A DNA stretch of 64,000 nucleotides from Holophaga sp. (GCA_016715205.1 JADKBC010000002.1:175118-239117); one strand, 5' to 3'. Numbered from the stretch's first letter, positions 43,401-51,445 are shown. A program made the numbers and translations. The notes: generated from the letters alone by a model not told the origin.

Positions 43401-43913
43401 GTGACACTGAACGCAAACCGGCGCATTCAGGGGGTCGGTGGTGGTGTGATTGGAGAGGGCCGTGTGCCAGGGTTTGCCGGGGTGCGGAGCGCTGGTGGTG
43501 TGGCAGGAGCCGCAGGCGGTGGCAGAGCCACCCCCCAGGAAATCGGTGCCGTGGCAGAGCTGGCAGGCGGCGAAGCCTCCGCCGGTGCCATCGGGCGCCC
43601 GCTTGGCGCGCAGGCCATGGGTACCAGGCAGGGCCCAGCCGGGCACAGCATCGTGATGACAGGCAGCCGTGAAGCAAGAGGCCTTCGAAATGCCGCCCGC
43701 CAAATCCTGACCGTGGCAGGTCTTGCATTGATCAATGGCGGAAAGCGCCAAACCCGGATGCGTGTTGATGAAGCCAGCCGGGTGTTTGCCCTGGGCGTCC
43801 ACCAGATTGAGCGAGCCACCGCCTTCGCGGCCCGTGGAGCAGGCAAGGAGGCCGACCAGGAGCAGGACCGCTGCCAAATAACGCGAAACCGGTGATGTCC
43901 GTTGGTCGCTCAT
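40434..43913 (-). CDS. Giant multihaem c-type cytochrome lipoprotein (25 CxxCH plus expanded CxnCH)
   Basis: The ATG at 43913 (AAGGA upstream) gives 1159 aa. The signal 'LAAVLLLVGLLAC' ends in a lipobox. I count 25 CxxCH motifs plus nine wider CxnCH motifs (four Cx4CH including three 'CSNVSCHGG', two Cx3CH, and single Cx5, Cx7 and Cx9 forms), so 25 to 34 haems. From about residue 373 the protein consists of tandem units of about 285 residues starting 'CTTCH', at 373, 658 and 941, the last shortened. This matches the Geobacter CxxxxCH/CxxCH cytochrome family. It is probably exported to the cell surface as the outer partner of the adjacent porin. Confidence 0.93.
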   Translation of the reverse strand: MSDQRTSPVSRYLAAVLLLVGLLACSTGREGGGSLNLVDAQGKHPAGFINTHPGLALSAIDQCKTCHGQDLAGGISKASCFTAACHHDAVPGWALPGTHGLRAKRAPDGTGGGFAACQLCHGTDFLGGGSATACGSCHTTSAPHPGKPWHTALSNHTTTDPLNAPVCVQCHFPGAAANPAGHPATPAPAGTAPGCFNNTMCHGNAQAPHPLGTAWTQPTSAAFHGLEAKKDLAACQSCHGTPGTPKFDGGSASTKCTTCHVEAKAHPTVWNKAANVAFPGFVSSHRNAAKMDSTCNLCHDYTKGRTAPDPAAPSCFSTSNNGAACHFNGPGQPNHTIPFATSLHTAATQSTFDANCTICHAVSGTSPSRAPLCTTCHQSGSPLTQTNCTSCHAAPPAGTTFPNVAGVHGKHTVLAGVTGDCAACHEGSDSGTLTHYDHANARTGKDALRVPPGEVKLGLEYNASATRIATFNPTTQTCSNVSCHGGIATPDWRVANSINSNQESGCRQCHALGTAQGLPDHNSPYSGLHALHLNSSSNLQCVECHAMTNGSAGAQNHFKFLNTPQMEGPAGQTVAFNTTTPAATYVVATQSCGSGGAFSCHGHAHGASYTWSGGGTAHGVPFNDTAHTSVNNQTAFNASCTNCHAVSGTSPVASAPLCTTCHQAASPLLQNNCKSCHSSPPVGTVFPDVAGKHTIHDSLTGITGQCATCHTGKEPGNANRIHYDHANARPGKDALRVAPGETAFLTAFNAKSGTATFNTAASTCSNVSCHGGITTPSWSTGSIAINTDAGCRTCHSLGSNPATPGVPENNSAYSGLHSAHLASPISAKCTDCHDMTQAKPGAQNHFKTLGTAAMEGPSKDTITLPAGGTYDSVNQTCTVTCHDASNNTTSHVNFGWVGGANHTIPYANHGDLVQTQAAFDASCKACHSVTGTSPMSLAPLCTTCHTSGSPLTTPNCASCHTKPPTGTTFPNIAGKHAKHNALTEIAGACVDCHSTAEPRNANLLHYNHANNRPGHNSLRVAPGEVFFPGTQYNAKTGTAAWNATTQTCSNVSCHGGQSVAWSATINVNTQCTACHTTSGTSQYNSPSSGDHSKGAHVSAGCAACHSVTKLATSHFVGLKTTAIDTTAAKNSVGGTGTSVTTYNTSTRSCSPSCHGTETW

Positions 43914-43975
43914 GGTGTCCATCCTTCCGAATGCCTTCAACTGAAAACCTGGTGCGCGTGCTTGGCGCCCCTGGG

Positions 43976-44455
43976 TCACTTATGGCAGGCCGTGCAGCGT
44001 TCATTGTTCGACCGCCCGTGGCAGGTGTAGCAGCGGCCTGGATCCACCTTGCCGTCGATCTGGTGGTACGACAGATACCCGGCGCGATGAGGCACGTCCC
44101 GGTCCGGGCGATTCCCCAACAAGACTGCGGGCGGGATCATGGTCTTGCCCCCATGACAGTCCGAGCAGAATGACTGGCCGTGGCAGACGGCACAGGTGCC
44201 CGCGTCCCGACCCACGGCCGATGCGTGGTTTTTGAGGAAGCTGGGCGTGTGGTCAAAGGTTGAATAGGGTTTGCGGGCGCCCGGGAGGACTTCCACGTCA
44301 TGACAGGTGGTGCACATGGGGCGACCGGGGCCCAGTTTCTCGGGATGGGTCGCGGCGAAGCTGGCCTCCTGGGACAGGATGGAACAGCCGGTAAACACAC
44401 CCAGGCCAACCAGGAGCACCAACAGCAAAAAAGGTCGTGCCTTCCATGCCTTCAC
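43976..44455 (-). CDS. Pentahaem periplasmic cytochrome c lipoprotein
   Basis: A 159-aa protein with signal 'FLLLVLLVGLGVFTGC' and lipobox Cys. It has five CxxCH sites ('CTTCH', 'CAVCH', 'CSDCH', 'CYTCH', 'CTACH'), the last at the extreme C-terminus, with extra His residues as distal ligands. Small size and dense haem packing fit an electron carrier that threads or docks to an outer-membrane porin, as MtrA/OmaB do in known conduits. It lies between the porin (4-bp overlap) and the giant cytochrome (62-bp gap). Confidence 0.93.
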   Translation of the reverse strand: MKAWKARPFLLLVLLVGLGVFTGCSILSQEASFAATHPEKLGPGRPMCTTCHDVEVLPGARKPYSTFDHTPSFLKNHASAVGRDAGTCAVCHGQSFCSDCHGGKTMIPPAVLLGNRPDRDVPHRAGYLSYHQIDGKVDPGRCYTCHGRSNNERCTACHK

Positions 44456-45843
44456 TTGGCACCTCCCTTACTACTGTTGTTGCCAAACCGAAACTCGAGC
44501 CGCAACAGCCCTCGGACCTCTTTCTTATAGGTCGGATTCATGCCGTAGCTCACATCACCCGAAAGGGTGAGGCCGCTGGTGGCGCGGAACCCCAGGGAGG
44601 CAACGCCAAGGAAGGAATTGGGCTCGTTGTTCAGCAGCGGGTTGTTCTTGTCGTCAAAGGAATAGCTCACGGCGTCGAGGCTCAGGTAGTAGCGGCCCCC
44701 ATCATGCAGCAACCAAAGGCGCGCCTCCTTGTGGGCCAAACTGTAGAAGGGCACCGTGCCGCCCACCAGAGGCACATCGGCTGCCGTGATGCGGTGGTAG
44801 CCGAATCCCGACTTGAGCTTGAAGGTTTCCGGGATGATGCGGAGTTCGCCGCCCACCCGGGTGCTGTCCCCATTGGCTTCGCGCTGCGCCTTGCGGTAAT
44901 CCGCGATGAATTGCACGGGGCTGCTGAGGCCAATGGTCAGCTCCCCCGATTGGGCCTTGTACTTTTCGGTTTCAATCTGACGGAACAGGAAGGGTAGGTT
45001 GGTGCCGCCGTAAAAATCCTTGAAGTTACGCTCGGTGACACGGCCCGAGAGCTGGACCACCTTGGCAATTTTCCAACTGAAGGAATAATCCTGCTCGGCC
45101 AACCGAGTTTTGGATTCGGCGGGCGCGGTCGGGTCCTCCTTTTTCTGATTGAAGGCCACCCGCCCGGTGAGCTCTAGCGTGGCATGGGGTGAGATGCGGA
45201 GGTCGCCGCCCAGCAGTTTGCGGGAATGGTCTTCGAGGAGCGGCTGCCCAGGCTGATCCTTGGGGGTCGTGCCATCCTGCAAATAGGAAACACCCAGTTC
45301 GCCGAAATGGGAGGCCCGCCACGCCAGGCGGGCGCCCGTGATGAAATCCCTGGGGGCAGCCTTGGGGGCGCCCTCGAGATTGTATTCCACGGGCTTGCCG
45401 CCAAAAAAGGAGAAGGTAAAGCCACCCCGGAGATCCGCCCGGGTGCTGATGCCATCCACCAGTTCCTGTCCGGCGGCGCCCTGGGCGGCAAACCGCCCGA
45501 GCTTGAATTCGGCGTTGGCCTTGGGTGCCCGGTATTGGAGGTAACCGTACGTCAGATCGCCGCCGCTTTTGCCGCTGGGCGAACTCTGGTCGCCCAGGTC
45601 AGTCTGGCCCCAGCCATAGAAGTGCATGGACCAACCGGTGTCACCCAGTTTGTTGGCATCGATGCCCACGAACTGGGTCAGGGGTACATAGCGGTATTTG
45701 TTGAGATCGCGATAGTTCTGTGTGTAATAGCGCGCCAGGGTGGTGCCGTAGGCCTCCACCTCAGCCGCTGGCGCAGCCATGGGCAGCAGCGCCGAGGCAA
45801 GCAGGACCACTGTCGACGCTGGGGGCCTCCGGTTTCGAGCCAT
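44452..45843 (-). CDS. Outer-membrane β-barrel porin of a putative porin-cytochrome conduit
   Basis: The ATG at 45843 (GGAAAGG upstream) gives 463 aa with signal 'STVVLLASALLPMAAPA'. The mature part is almost entirely alternating β-strands with aromatic girdles ('WSMHFYGWGQTDLG', 'LTYGYLQYRAP', 'LRGGFTFSFFGG', 'YYLSLDAVSYSFDD') and a C-terminal strand 'RGLLRLEFRFG'. It is smaller than MtrB or OmbB (about 700 aa or more) and I cannot assign it to either family. Operon position directly before two multihaem cytochromes is the main evidence for a conduit role. It could instead be an unrelated porin. Confidence 0.75.
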   Translation of the reverse strand: MARNRRPPASTVVLLASALLPMAAPAAEVEAYGTTLARYYTQNYRDLNKYRYVPLTQFVGIDANKLGDTGWSMHFYGWGQTDLGDQSSPSGKSGGDLTYGYLQYRAPKANAEFKLGRFAAQGAAGQELVDGISTRADLRGGFTFSFFGGKPVEYNLEGAPKAAPRDFITGARLAWRASHFGELGVSYLQDGTTPKDQPGQPLLEDHSRKLLGGDLRISPHATLELTGRVAFNQKKEDPTAPAESKTRLAEQDYSFSWKIAKVVQLSGRVTERNFKDFYGGTNLPFLFRQIETEKYKAQSGELTIGLSSPVQFIADYRKAQREANGDSTRVGGELRIIPETFKLKSGFGYHRITAADVPLVGGTVPFYSLAHKEARLWLLHDGGRYYLSLDAVSYSFDDKNNPLLNNEPNSFLGVASLGFRATSGLTLSGDVSYGMNPTYKKEVRGLLRLEFRFGNNSSKGGAK

Positions 45844-46222
45844 GGCAGCAACCTTTCCGCAGCAGACCTGTTGAACGAACTTCAGACAAACGAACAAACG
45901 GGCATATACCTGAAAGAGCTACCGAGAAAAAATCGACCCGGTGAACTCGGTTTTTTCAACTTTCAATGTTTTTCCGACGGCCAAGTGCTTTTAAAGGATA
46001 GGCAGGTCCTAATTTGACGCAATCACAAGATGCGGAGTCGGGGGTGATTCTGGATGATTTTTTCATCCCTGGCCCAAGACGAAACCTTGGGTCAACCGCT
46101 AACCACAAGCCAGGTAGCCCTTGCGACGAATTGACGCAGCCAAATTCGTAATAACGGACGTTAAGGTCTGATGATCGCTCGGTTCGGTGCATTTTTCCCT
46201 ATCGGGCCAATGGAGACATCCC
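45844..46222. promoter_or_regulatory. 379-bp divergent control region between cytochrome operon and copper receptor
   Basis: Contains the inverted repeat ACGAATT-N10-AATTCGT (46126-46149), about 75 bp before the copper receptor start, and a CCCAAG/CTTGGG hairpin near 46070. An ACCGAG/CTCGGT repeat lies near 45924-45953. The ACGAATT dyad is a candidate operator for a dimeric regulator. No convincing small gene is present. Confidence 0.5.
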
Positions 46223-48307
46223 ATGACCTTTTCCCGCCTTTGCATCCGCCTGTCCCTGGTTTGCGCCCTGCCCCTGTCCGCCACGGACTCGGACAAGCCG
46301 CCCAAAAAACCGGCCCCCAAGCCCGAGCCTTCCGCCGTGGTGGAGGTGACCGCGCCCCTGCCCACGGAACCCCTGGTGACGGTGATGGACCCCAAGGCGC
46401 CCCGGCAGCCGGTGCCAGCCCAGGATGGCGCCGAATATCTGAAGGCGATCCCTGGCTTTTCGGTGATCCGCAAGGGAGGCACCGATGGCGATCCCGTGCT
46501 GCGGGGCATGGCAGGGTCGCGCCTCATCATGCTGCTGGATGGCGAACAACTCCTGGGCGGGTGCGGCATGCGCATGGATCCGCCCACGGCCTATGTTTTT
46601 CCAGAATCCTACGACCGCATTACGGTCGTGAAAGGCCCGGAAACGGTGCTGTACGGCCCCGGCAATTCAGCGGGCACCGTGCGTTTCGAGCGCTCCGGCG
46701 AGCGGATGCAGAAGGCAGGTGTCGAAGGCACGGCCAGCCTCATGGGCGGCAGCTTCGGGCGCAACGATCAAGTGATTGATGCCCGGGGCGGCACCCCAAC
46801 CTTCTATGTGCGGGGCATTGGCACCCGTTCCCATTCTGGCGACTACGAAGATGGAAACGGCAACACGGTGCATTCCCGCTATACCCGCTGGAGCGCGAAC
46901 GCCGCCTTTGGCTGGACGCCCAGTGATGACACACGGGTGGAAGTCTCCGGCACCCGCAGTGATGGCAAGGCCGCCTATGCGGATCGCACCATGGACGGGG
47001 CCAAGTTCTTGCGGGAAAACGTGGGCTTCAAGGTGGAATTGCGCCGCCTTTCGGACCGCATCGAGAGCCTGGATGTCCAGGGCTATCGGAACTACGTCGA
47101 TCACGTCATGGACAACTACACCCTGCGGACCTTTACCCCCACGGGCATGGCGCCCGAACCTATGGTCAATAATCCGGATCGCCTGACGCGGGGCGGTCGC
47201 CTCGCCCTGGGTCTGAGGGTGGCCGAGGCCACGAAGCTCACGGTGGGGCTGGATCTGCAAGCCAACGACCACACCATCCGGAAGAGTTCCCTGGAATGGA
47301 CCCAACCCGCGGAGGGCAAGCTGCGGATGGATGACGGCAGCTTCCGCAACACCGGTTTCTTCAGCGAAGTGGATCATCCGTTCACAGGGAAGGATCATCT
47401 GGTCGCGGGCCTGCGCCTGGATCGCTGGCATGCCGAGGATCCTCGGGCCACGGTGGCGATCAGCATGATGGCCACGGCACCCAATCCAACCCTGAACCAC
47501 CAGCGGGATGAAACCCTAACCAGCGGGTTCGTGCGCTACGAGCGGGAAGTGACGGCGGGGTCCACCCTGTATGCGGGTGTCGGTCATTCGGAGCGCTTCC
47601 CCGATTACTGGGAGGCCATTGGCAAGGAAAGCCTCACGACGGTGAGTGCCTTCGATACCCTGCCCGAAAAAACCACGCAGCTTGATATGGGCTGGGTAAA
47701 ACAGACGGGAACCATTCGCACCTCCATTTCTACCTTCTATGGCAAGGTGCAGGATTTCATCCTGGTGCAGTCGAATGTGCTGAAGCCCGCCGGCATGGGT
47801 ACCCGCCCCGCCACAGTGGCCCGAAACGTCGACGCCACCACTTGGGGTGGCGAAGTGGCCGTGGGCACCCGGGTGGCAGGCGCCATCAGGCTGGATGGTA
47901 GTGTGGCCTACACCCGAGGGCAGAACGATACCGATGCCCGACCCCTGGCCCAGATTCCGCCGCTCGAAGCACGGTTGGGGGTGACCTATGAGGGGGACTC
48001 CTGGTCCACGGGTCTGCTGGTGCGGGGCGTGGCGCGGCAGGACCGCTTTGCTGTGAATCAAGGCAACATCGTGGGCCAGGATCTGGGGGCAACCCCCGGG
48101 TTCGGCACGGCAGCCCTCAATGTCGGCTGGAAGCCCGCCAAGGGCTGGCTGGTGACCGCCGGGGTGGACAACCTCTTCAACCGTGCCTACGCCGAGCACA
48201 TCAGCCGCAATACCAGCACCATCCCGGGCTACCTGGTGCAATCGATCCGGGTGAATGAGCCCGGGCGCTATCTCTGGCTGAAGGCCGCGCTCACCTTCGG
48301 ACGCTGA
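46223..48307 (+). CDS. TonB-dependent copper receptor (NosA/OprC type)
   Basis: Outer-membrane receptor of 694 aa from the ATG at 46223 (GGAGA upstream). After a signal peptide and a Lys/Pro-rich linker, the plug has 'LLDGEQLLGGCGMRMD', followed by 'PPTAYVFPESYDRITVVKGP' and 'TVLYGPGNSAGTV'. The GCGMRMDPPTAY block, with Cys and Met copper ligands, is diagnostic for NosA/OprC, which imports copper for nitrous oxide reductase or other cuproenzymes. The barrel ends in 'GRYLWLKAALTFGR' with a terminal aromatic-type strand. It heads the copper/redox cluster. No nosZ lies in the window. Confidence 0.93.
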   Translation: MTFSRLCIRLSLVCALPLSATDSDKPPKKPAPKPEPSAVVEVTAPLPTEPLVTVMDPKAPRQPVPAQDGAEYLKAIPGFSVIRKGGTDGDPVLRGMAGSRLIMLLDGEQLLGGCGMRMDPPTAYVFPESYDRITVVKGPETVLYGPGNSAGTVRFERSGERMQKAGVEGTASLMGGSFGRNDQVIDARGGTPTFYVRGIGTRSHSGDYEDGNGNTVHSRYTRWSANAAFGWTPSDDTRVEVSGTRSDGKAAYADRTMDGAKFLRENVGFKVELRRLSDRIESLDVQGYRNYVDHVMDNYTLRTFTPTGMAPEPMVNNPDRLTRGGRLALGLRVAEATKLTVGLDLQANDHTIRKSSLEWTQPAEGKLRMDDGSFRNTGFFSEVDHPFTGKDHLVAGLRLDRWHAEDPRATVAISMMATAPNPTLNHQRDETLTSGFVRYEREVTAGSTLYAGVGHSERFPDYWEAIGKESLTTVSAFDTLPEKTTQLDMGWVKQTGTIRTSISTFYGKVQDFILVQSNVLKPAGMGTRPATVARNVDATTWGGEVAVGTRVAGAIRLDGSVAYTRGQNDTDARPLAQIPPLEARLGVTYEGDSWSTGLLVRGVARQDRFAVNQGNIVGQDLGATPGFGTAALNVGWKPAKGWLVTAGVDNLFNRAYAEHISRNTSTIPGYLVQSIRVNEPGRYLWLKAALTFGR

Positions 48308-48333
48308 GGGGGAACCAGCTTAATTTGTTGGAT

Positions 48334-48407
48334 AATGACCCAACCTTGCCATCACATCTACGGGGCTTCGTGCATCCCATGGGTGAAGACAGCAAGGTTG
48401 GGTCATT
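48334..48407. repeat. 16-bp inverted repeat with 42-bp interior
   Basis: AATGACCCAACCTTGC (48334-48349) is exactly repeated in reverse complement at 48392-48407. The interior is 42 bp. It lies 27 bp after the copper receptor stop and 46 bp before the YtkA-like gene. Confidence 0.85.
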
Positions 48408-48453
48408 CTCGTTCCAGTTTGGTGGGTGAAGGCATTCTCAGAAAGGAAGCCCC

Positions 48454-48894
48454 GTGAAATTGTCAGCACTTGGTCCTCTGTTCTTTCTGCTCATGGGCGT
48501 GTTGGCCTCCGACCCAGCCTTGGCGGCACCAGCTGCGCCCGAGAAGGTTGTGTATCAGCCCCTGCCCAAGCCCGGCAAGAAGGTGCCCCTCGGCACCGGG
48601 CACTATTTCACCTTTGGTTTTGAAAAACAGCCCAAGCTAGGGCGCGCCATCATGAAGGTGGAGATCTTTACTAGCGAGGGCAAGCCCGATACTTCCTTTG
48701 TGATCAAGGGCGATGCGGATATGCCCTCCATGCGCGGGGCCCACAGCACGGGGAACAAGGCGTTCGTGCTCTCCAAGAAGGGCGCCTATCTGCTGCCCAC
48801 CAATCTGGTGATGCCGGGTGACTGGGAGTTCCGTTTCACCTTCGAGAAGGCCGGAACCACGGTGTTCTGCGGTGCCTACCTGTTCGACATCTAG
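48454..48894 (+). CDS. YtkA/FixH-like periplasmic protein
   Basis: A 146-aa protein starting at GTG 48454 (AGAAAGGAAG upstream), with signal 'LFFLLMGVLASDPALAAPA'. The mature β-sandwich contains 'KVEIFTSEGKPDTSFVIKGD', 'DADMPSMRGAHSTGNK' and 'VMPGDWEFRFTFEKAG', the last like the YtkA/FixH C-terminal strand. 'DMPSMRGAH' with Met and His residues could bind copper, as in related CopC-like or YtkA proteins. It likely helps copper delivery to or from the receptor upstream. The domain call is moderate. Confidence 0.7.
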   Translation: MKLSALGPLFFLLMGVLASDPALAAPAAPEKVVYQPLPKPGKKVPLGTGHYFTFGFEKQPKLGRAIMKVEIFTSEGKPDTSFVIKGDADMPSMRGAHSTGNKAFVLSKKGAYLLPTNLVMPGDWEFRFTFEKAGTTVFCGAYLFDI

Positions 48895-48908
48895 AAAGCA
48901 GGAACGCC

Positions 48909-49571
48909 ATGTACCTAGGTGTCTCGGGCCGATTGCCCTCGCTGAACGTGAACCGCTTGGCCGTGCCAGCGCTGTTGCTGATGGCCTGCACGGCCGCTCC
49001 CCTCGCGGCGGCGGTGAGTTGTGAATTGAACTATCCGGCCAGCGATATCGCGCGCCTTTTCCCGGAATCCACCAGTTTCAAAAAAATCTATTTCTCGTTT
49101 TCCACCCGGGGTGGCCAGCCCATGTTGCAAAAGGTGGAAGCACGCCTGGGTGGGCTGCCCGCGCTCTATGCGCCCCTGGACGTGCCCTACGTGGTGTACG
49201 AGGTCTACAAGGGCACCAAGAAGATCGGCTATGTGCACGGGGTGAACCAGAAGGGCCAGTTCGGCGTGCTGGAGGTCTTTGTTTCCCTGGACCTGGAGGG
49301 CCGCATCAAGGCGTTCTACCTCCAGCGGATTGCGGGGCAGTGGGCGAAAAAATTCACCTCACCCGCTTTTGGGAAGCAATTCGTGACGCTCACGCTCAAG
49401 GATTTTGAACGCTACAACCTCATCAGCGGCAAGGGCACCGGCAAGGTGGCAGCCATCGCCAATCCGGCCCCCGAGGCCACCACGGATTTCTTTGGCCTGC
49501 TGCGCGCTGTGAACAAGAACCTGATCCTGATGGATGAATTTTTCTATTCCGTGGACAAGGCCAATCCATGA
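48909..49571 (+). CDS. Secreted protein of unknown function (FMN_bind-like region)
   Basis: A 220-aa protein with a signal 'LAVPALLLMACTAAPLAAA'. The mature part has 'KIGYVHGVNQKGQFGVLEVF' and 'VSLDLEGRIKAFYLQRIAGQ', a pattern recalling the periplasmic FMN-binding domain of NosR-type proteins, but the S/T-GAT flavin-attachment motif is absent. It might therefore bind something else. Its stop overlaps the permease start (ATGA). AGGAA precedes the ATG. Its conserved position in a copper/ABC cluster suggests a common pathway. Confidence 0.55.
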   Translation: MYLGVSGRLPSLNVNRLAVPALLLMACTAAPLAAAVSCELNYPASDIARLFPESTSFKKIYFSFSTRGGQPMLQKVEARLGGLPALYAPLDVPYVVYEVYKGTKKIGYVHGVNQKGQFGVLEVFVSLDLEGRIKAFYLQRIAGQWAKKFTSPAFGKQFVTLTLKDFERYNLISGKGTGKVAAIANPAPEATTDFFGLLRAVNKNLILMDEFFYSVDKANP

Positions 49572-50753
49572 TCAGCAAGTTCCAGATCGCCTATAAAAAC
49601 CTGCTCCGGAAAAAGAGCCGCACCATCCTGACCCTGGTGGGAATCGTGCTTTCCTCCTGGGTGCTGGTGAGCTTGCTGGGCTTCAACCGCGGCTACGAGA
49701 AGGCCCTGAACCGCGACATCGATAACATGGGCTACCAGATCATGGTGATGGCCAAGGGCTGCCCCTACGAAGCTGCCACCATGATGCTGCAAGGCGGTGC
49801 CGGGCTGCGCTACATCGAAGAGGACGTGGCGAAATCCATCGAGACCCGGCCCGAGGTGGACAAGGTGACGCCGATCCTCATGCAGGCCTTCTTCGATCCC
49901 AACAAGGGGGATGGCGGCGGCATCGCGGGCTACTTTGGCATCGACCTGGCCACCTTCCCCGCCATGAAGCCCTTCCTCCGCTTCCACAAGGGCGGCTGGT
50001 TCAAGGACCCCACGGCGGCGGAAGCGGTCATGGGTTTTGAAGCCGCCGAATTGGAACAACGTGAAGTGGGTGACATGATTCTCGTCCCTGAAAAAAATGT
50101 GGAACTCAAGGTGGTGGGCATTCTGGAACGGACGGGCACCCAGGATGACGGCACCATTTTTGTGCCTTTGAAGACGCTGCAGCAGATTTCCAACCTCGAC
50201 AAGATCACCACCATCGGCATCAAGGTGAAGAAGGATGCCAATATCGAAAAGCTGGAAACGGCGCTGTACCAGTTGCCAGATATGCAGGTGGTTAGCTTCA
50301 GCCAGGTGAAGCAGACGATCATGAAGCTCATTGCTACGGCGCGGGTAATGGTGCTTTCCATCGCGGTCATCGCGCTGCTCATTGCCATGGTGGGCGTGGT
50401 GAATACCGTGCTCATGTCAGTGCTGGAGCGCAAACACGAGATTGGGATTCTGAAGACCATGGGCGCCATGCCGGGGGATATCTTCCGGCTGGTGTGGACC
50501 GAAACCCTGATTCTCTGCACCAGCGGCGGCCTCGTGGGCATCGGGCTGGCCTTTGTGCTTCGCCCGGCTGTCCGATGTGCTGGTGCGCAGGGTGCTGCCC
50601 TATGCGCCCGGCGGCGAACTGGTGGCCATCGACTTCCGGCTATCCCTCCTGACCCTGCTGATCATCGTGGCCGTGGGGCTCCTGAGCGGCATCTATCCGG
50701 CCTGGAAGGCGGGCCGCGTGCGGCCCCTGGATTCCATTCGGAGCGAAGCATGA
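49568..50753 (+). pseudogene. MacB/FtsX-type ABC permease (frameshifted near 50560)
   Basis: The frame from 49568 reads as a good FtsX permease: 'IAYKNLLRKKSRTILTLVGI', a periplasmic domain, and 'MVGVVNTVLMSVLERKHEIG'. After 'GLVGIGLAFVL' it goes out of frame. The natural ending, 'ARLSDVLVRRVLPYAPGGEL' to 'GIYPAWKAGRVRPLDSIRSE', is in another frame ending at 50753. Deleting one base at about 50560-50562 restores 394 aa. By coincidence the shifted frame has no stop and fuses to the downstream ATPase. It may be a sequence error or a real mutation. Confidence 0.8.
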
Positions 50754-51445
50754 ACATGGCGCCTGGAATTTCACTCGAAGCCCGGGACCTGACGCGAATT
50801 TACGGCCGAGGCAGCGAAGAGGTACGTGCGCTGGATGGCGTCTCCCTGCAGATCCGCAAGGGTGAATTTGTCTCCTTCATGGGGCCCTCTGGTTCGGGCA
50901 AAACGACGCTGGTGAACCTGCTTGGCTGCCTGGAGAACCCCACCTCGGGCGAACTGGACCTGGCGGGCAGAAACATTTTTGGTGGCGGGAAGGTGCTTGG
51001 CGAGCGGGGGTTGACCCGGATCCGCCGCGAAATCTTCGGCTACATCTTTCAGAATTTCTATCTGATTCCCACCCTCACCGTGCGTGAGAACGTGGCGTTG
51101 CCCCTGGCGTTTTACCGTAAACCCGGCATTGAAGGGGAAGTGGAAAAACTGTTGGAGATGTTGGGCATGGAGCACCGCATGAACCACCTGCCAGGGCAGA
51201 TCTCCGGCGGTGAAATGCAGCGGGTGGCCATCGCCCGCGCCCTGGTCAACCGCCCTGAAATTCTGCTGGCGGATGAACCCACAGGCAACCTGGACACCAA
51301 ACGCACGGGGGAAATCGGTGAAATCCTGCAGGACCTGAATCGCAACGCGGGCCTCACCATCGTCATGGTCACCCACAATCCTGATTTGGGCCGATTGAGC
51401 GGCAGACATATCGAAATGCGGGATGGCAAGGCCTACGAAAATTGA
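50750..51445 (+). CDS. ABC transporter ATP-binding protein (LolD/MacB class)
   Basis: A 231-aa nucleotide-binding subunit starting at the ATG that overlaps the permease stop. Walker A is 'GPSGSGKTTLVNLL', the Q-loop is in 'YIFQNFYLIPTLTVRENV', the signature is 'ISGGEMQRVAIARALV', Walker B is 'ILLADEPTGNLD' and the H-loop is 'VMVTHNP'. It works with the upstream permease as a MacB-type exporter or lipoprotein-handling transporter. The context of copper receptor, YtkA-like and secreted protein genes suggests a role in periplasmic metal or cofactor handling. Confidence 0.93.
   Translation: MNMAPGISLEARDLTRIYGRGSEEVRALDGVSLQIRKGEFVSFMGPSGSGKTTLVNLLGCLENPTSGELDLAGRNIFGGGKVLGERGLTRIRREIFGYIFQNFYLIPTLTVRENVALPLAFYRKPGIEGEVEKLLEMLGMEHRMNHLPGQISGGEMQRVAIARALVNRPEILLADEPTGNLDTKRTGEIGEILQDLNRNAGLTIVMVTHNPDLGRLSGRHIEMRDGKAYEN

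Noticed and set aside
45956..46192. 78-aa reading in the divergent control region
   Set aside because: No ribosome site, no recognisable domain, and it covers the candidate operator.
49568..51445. Single 625-aa permease-ATPase fusion protein
   Set aside because: The segment between the domains (Arg/Ala-rich, about 60 aa) is out-of-frame permease sequence; the natural permease ending and the ATGA overlap with the ATPase are present in the other frame.
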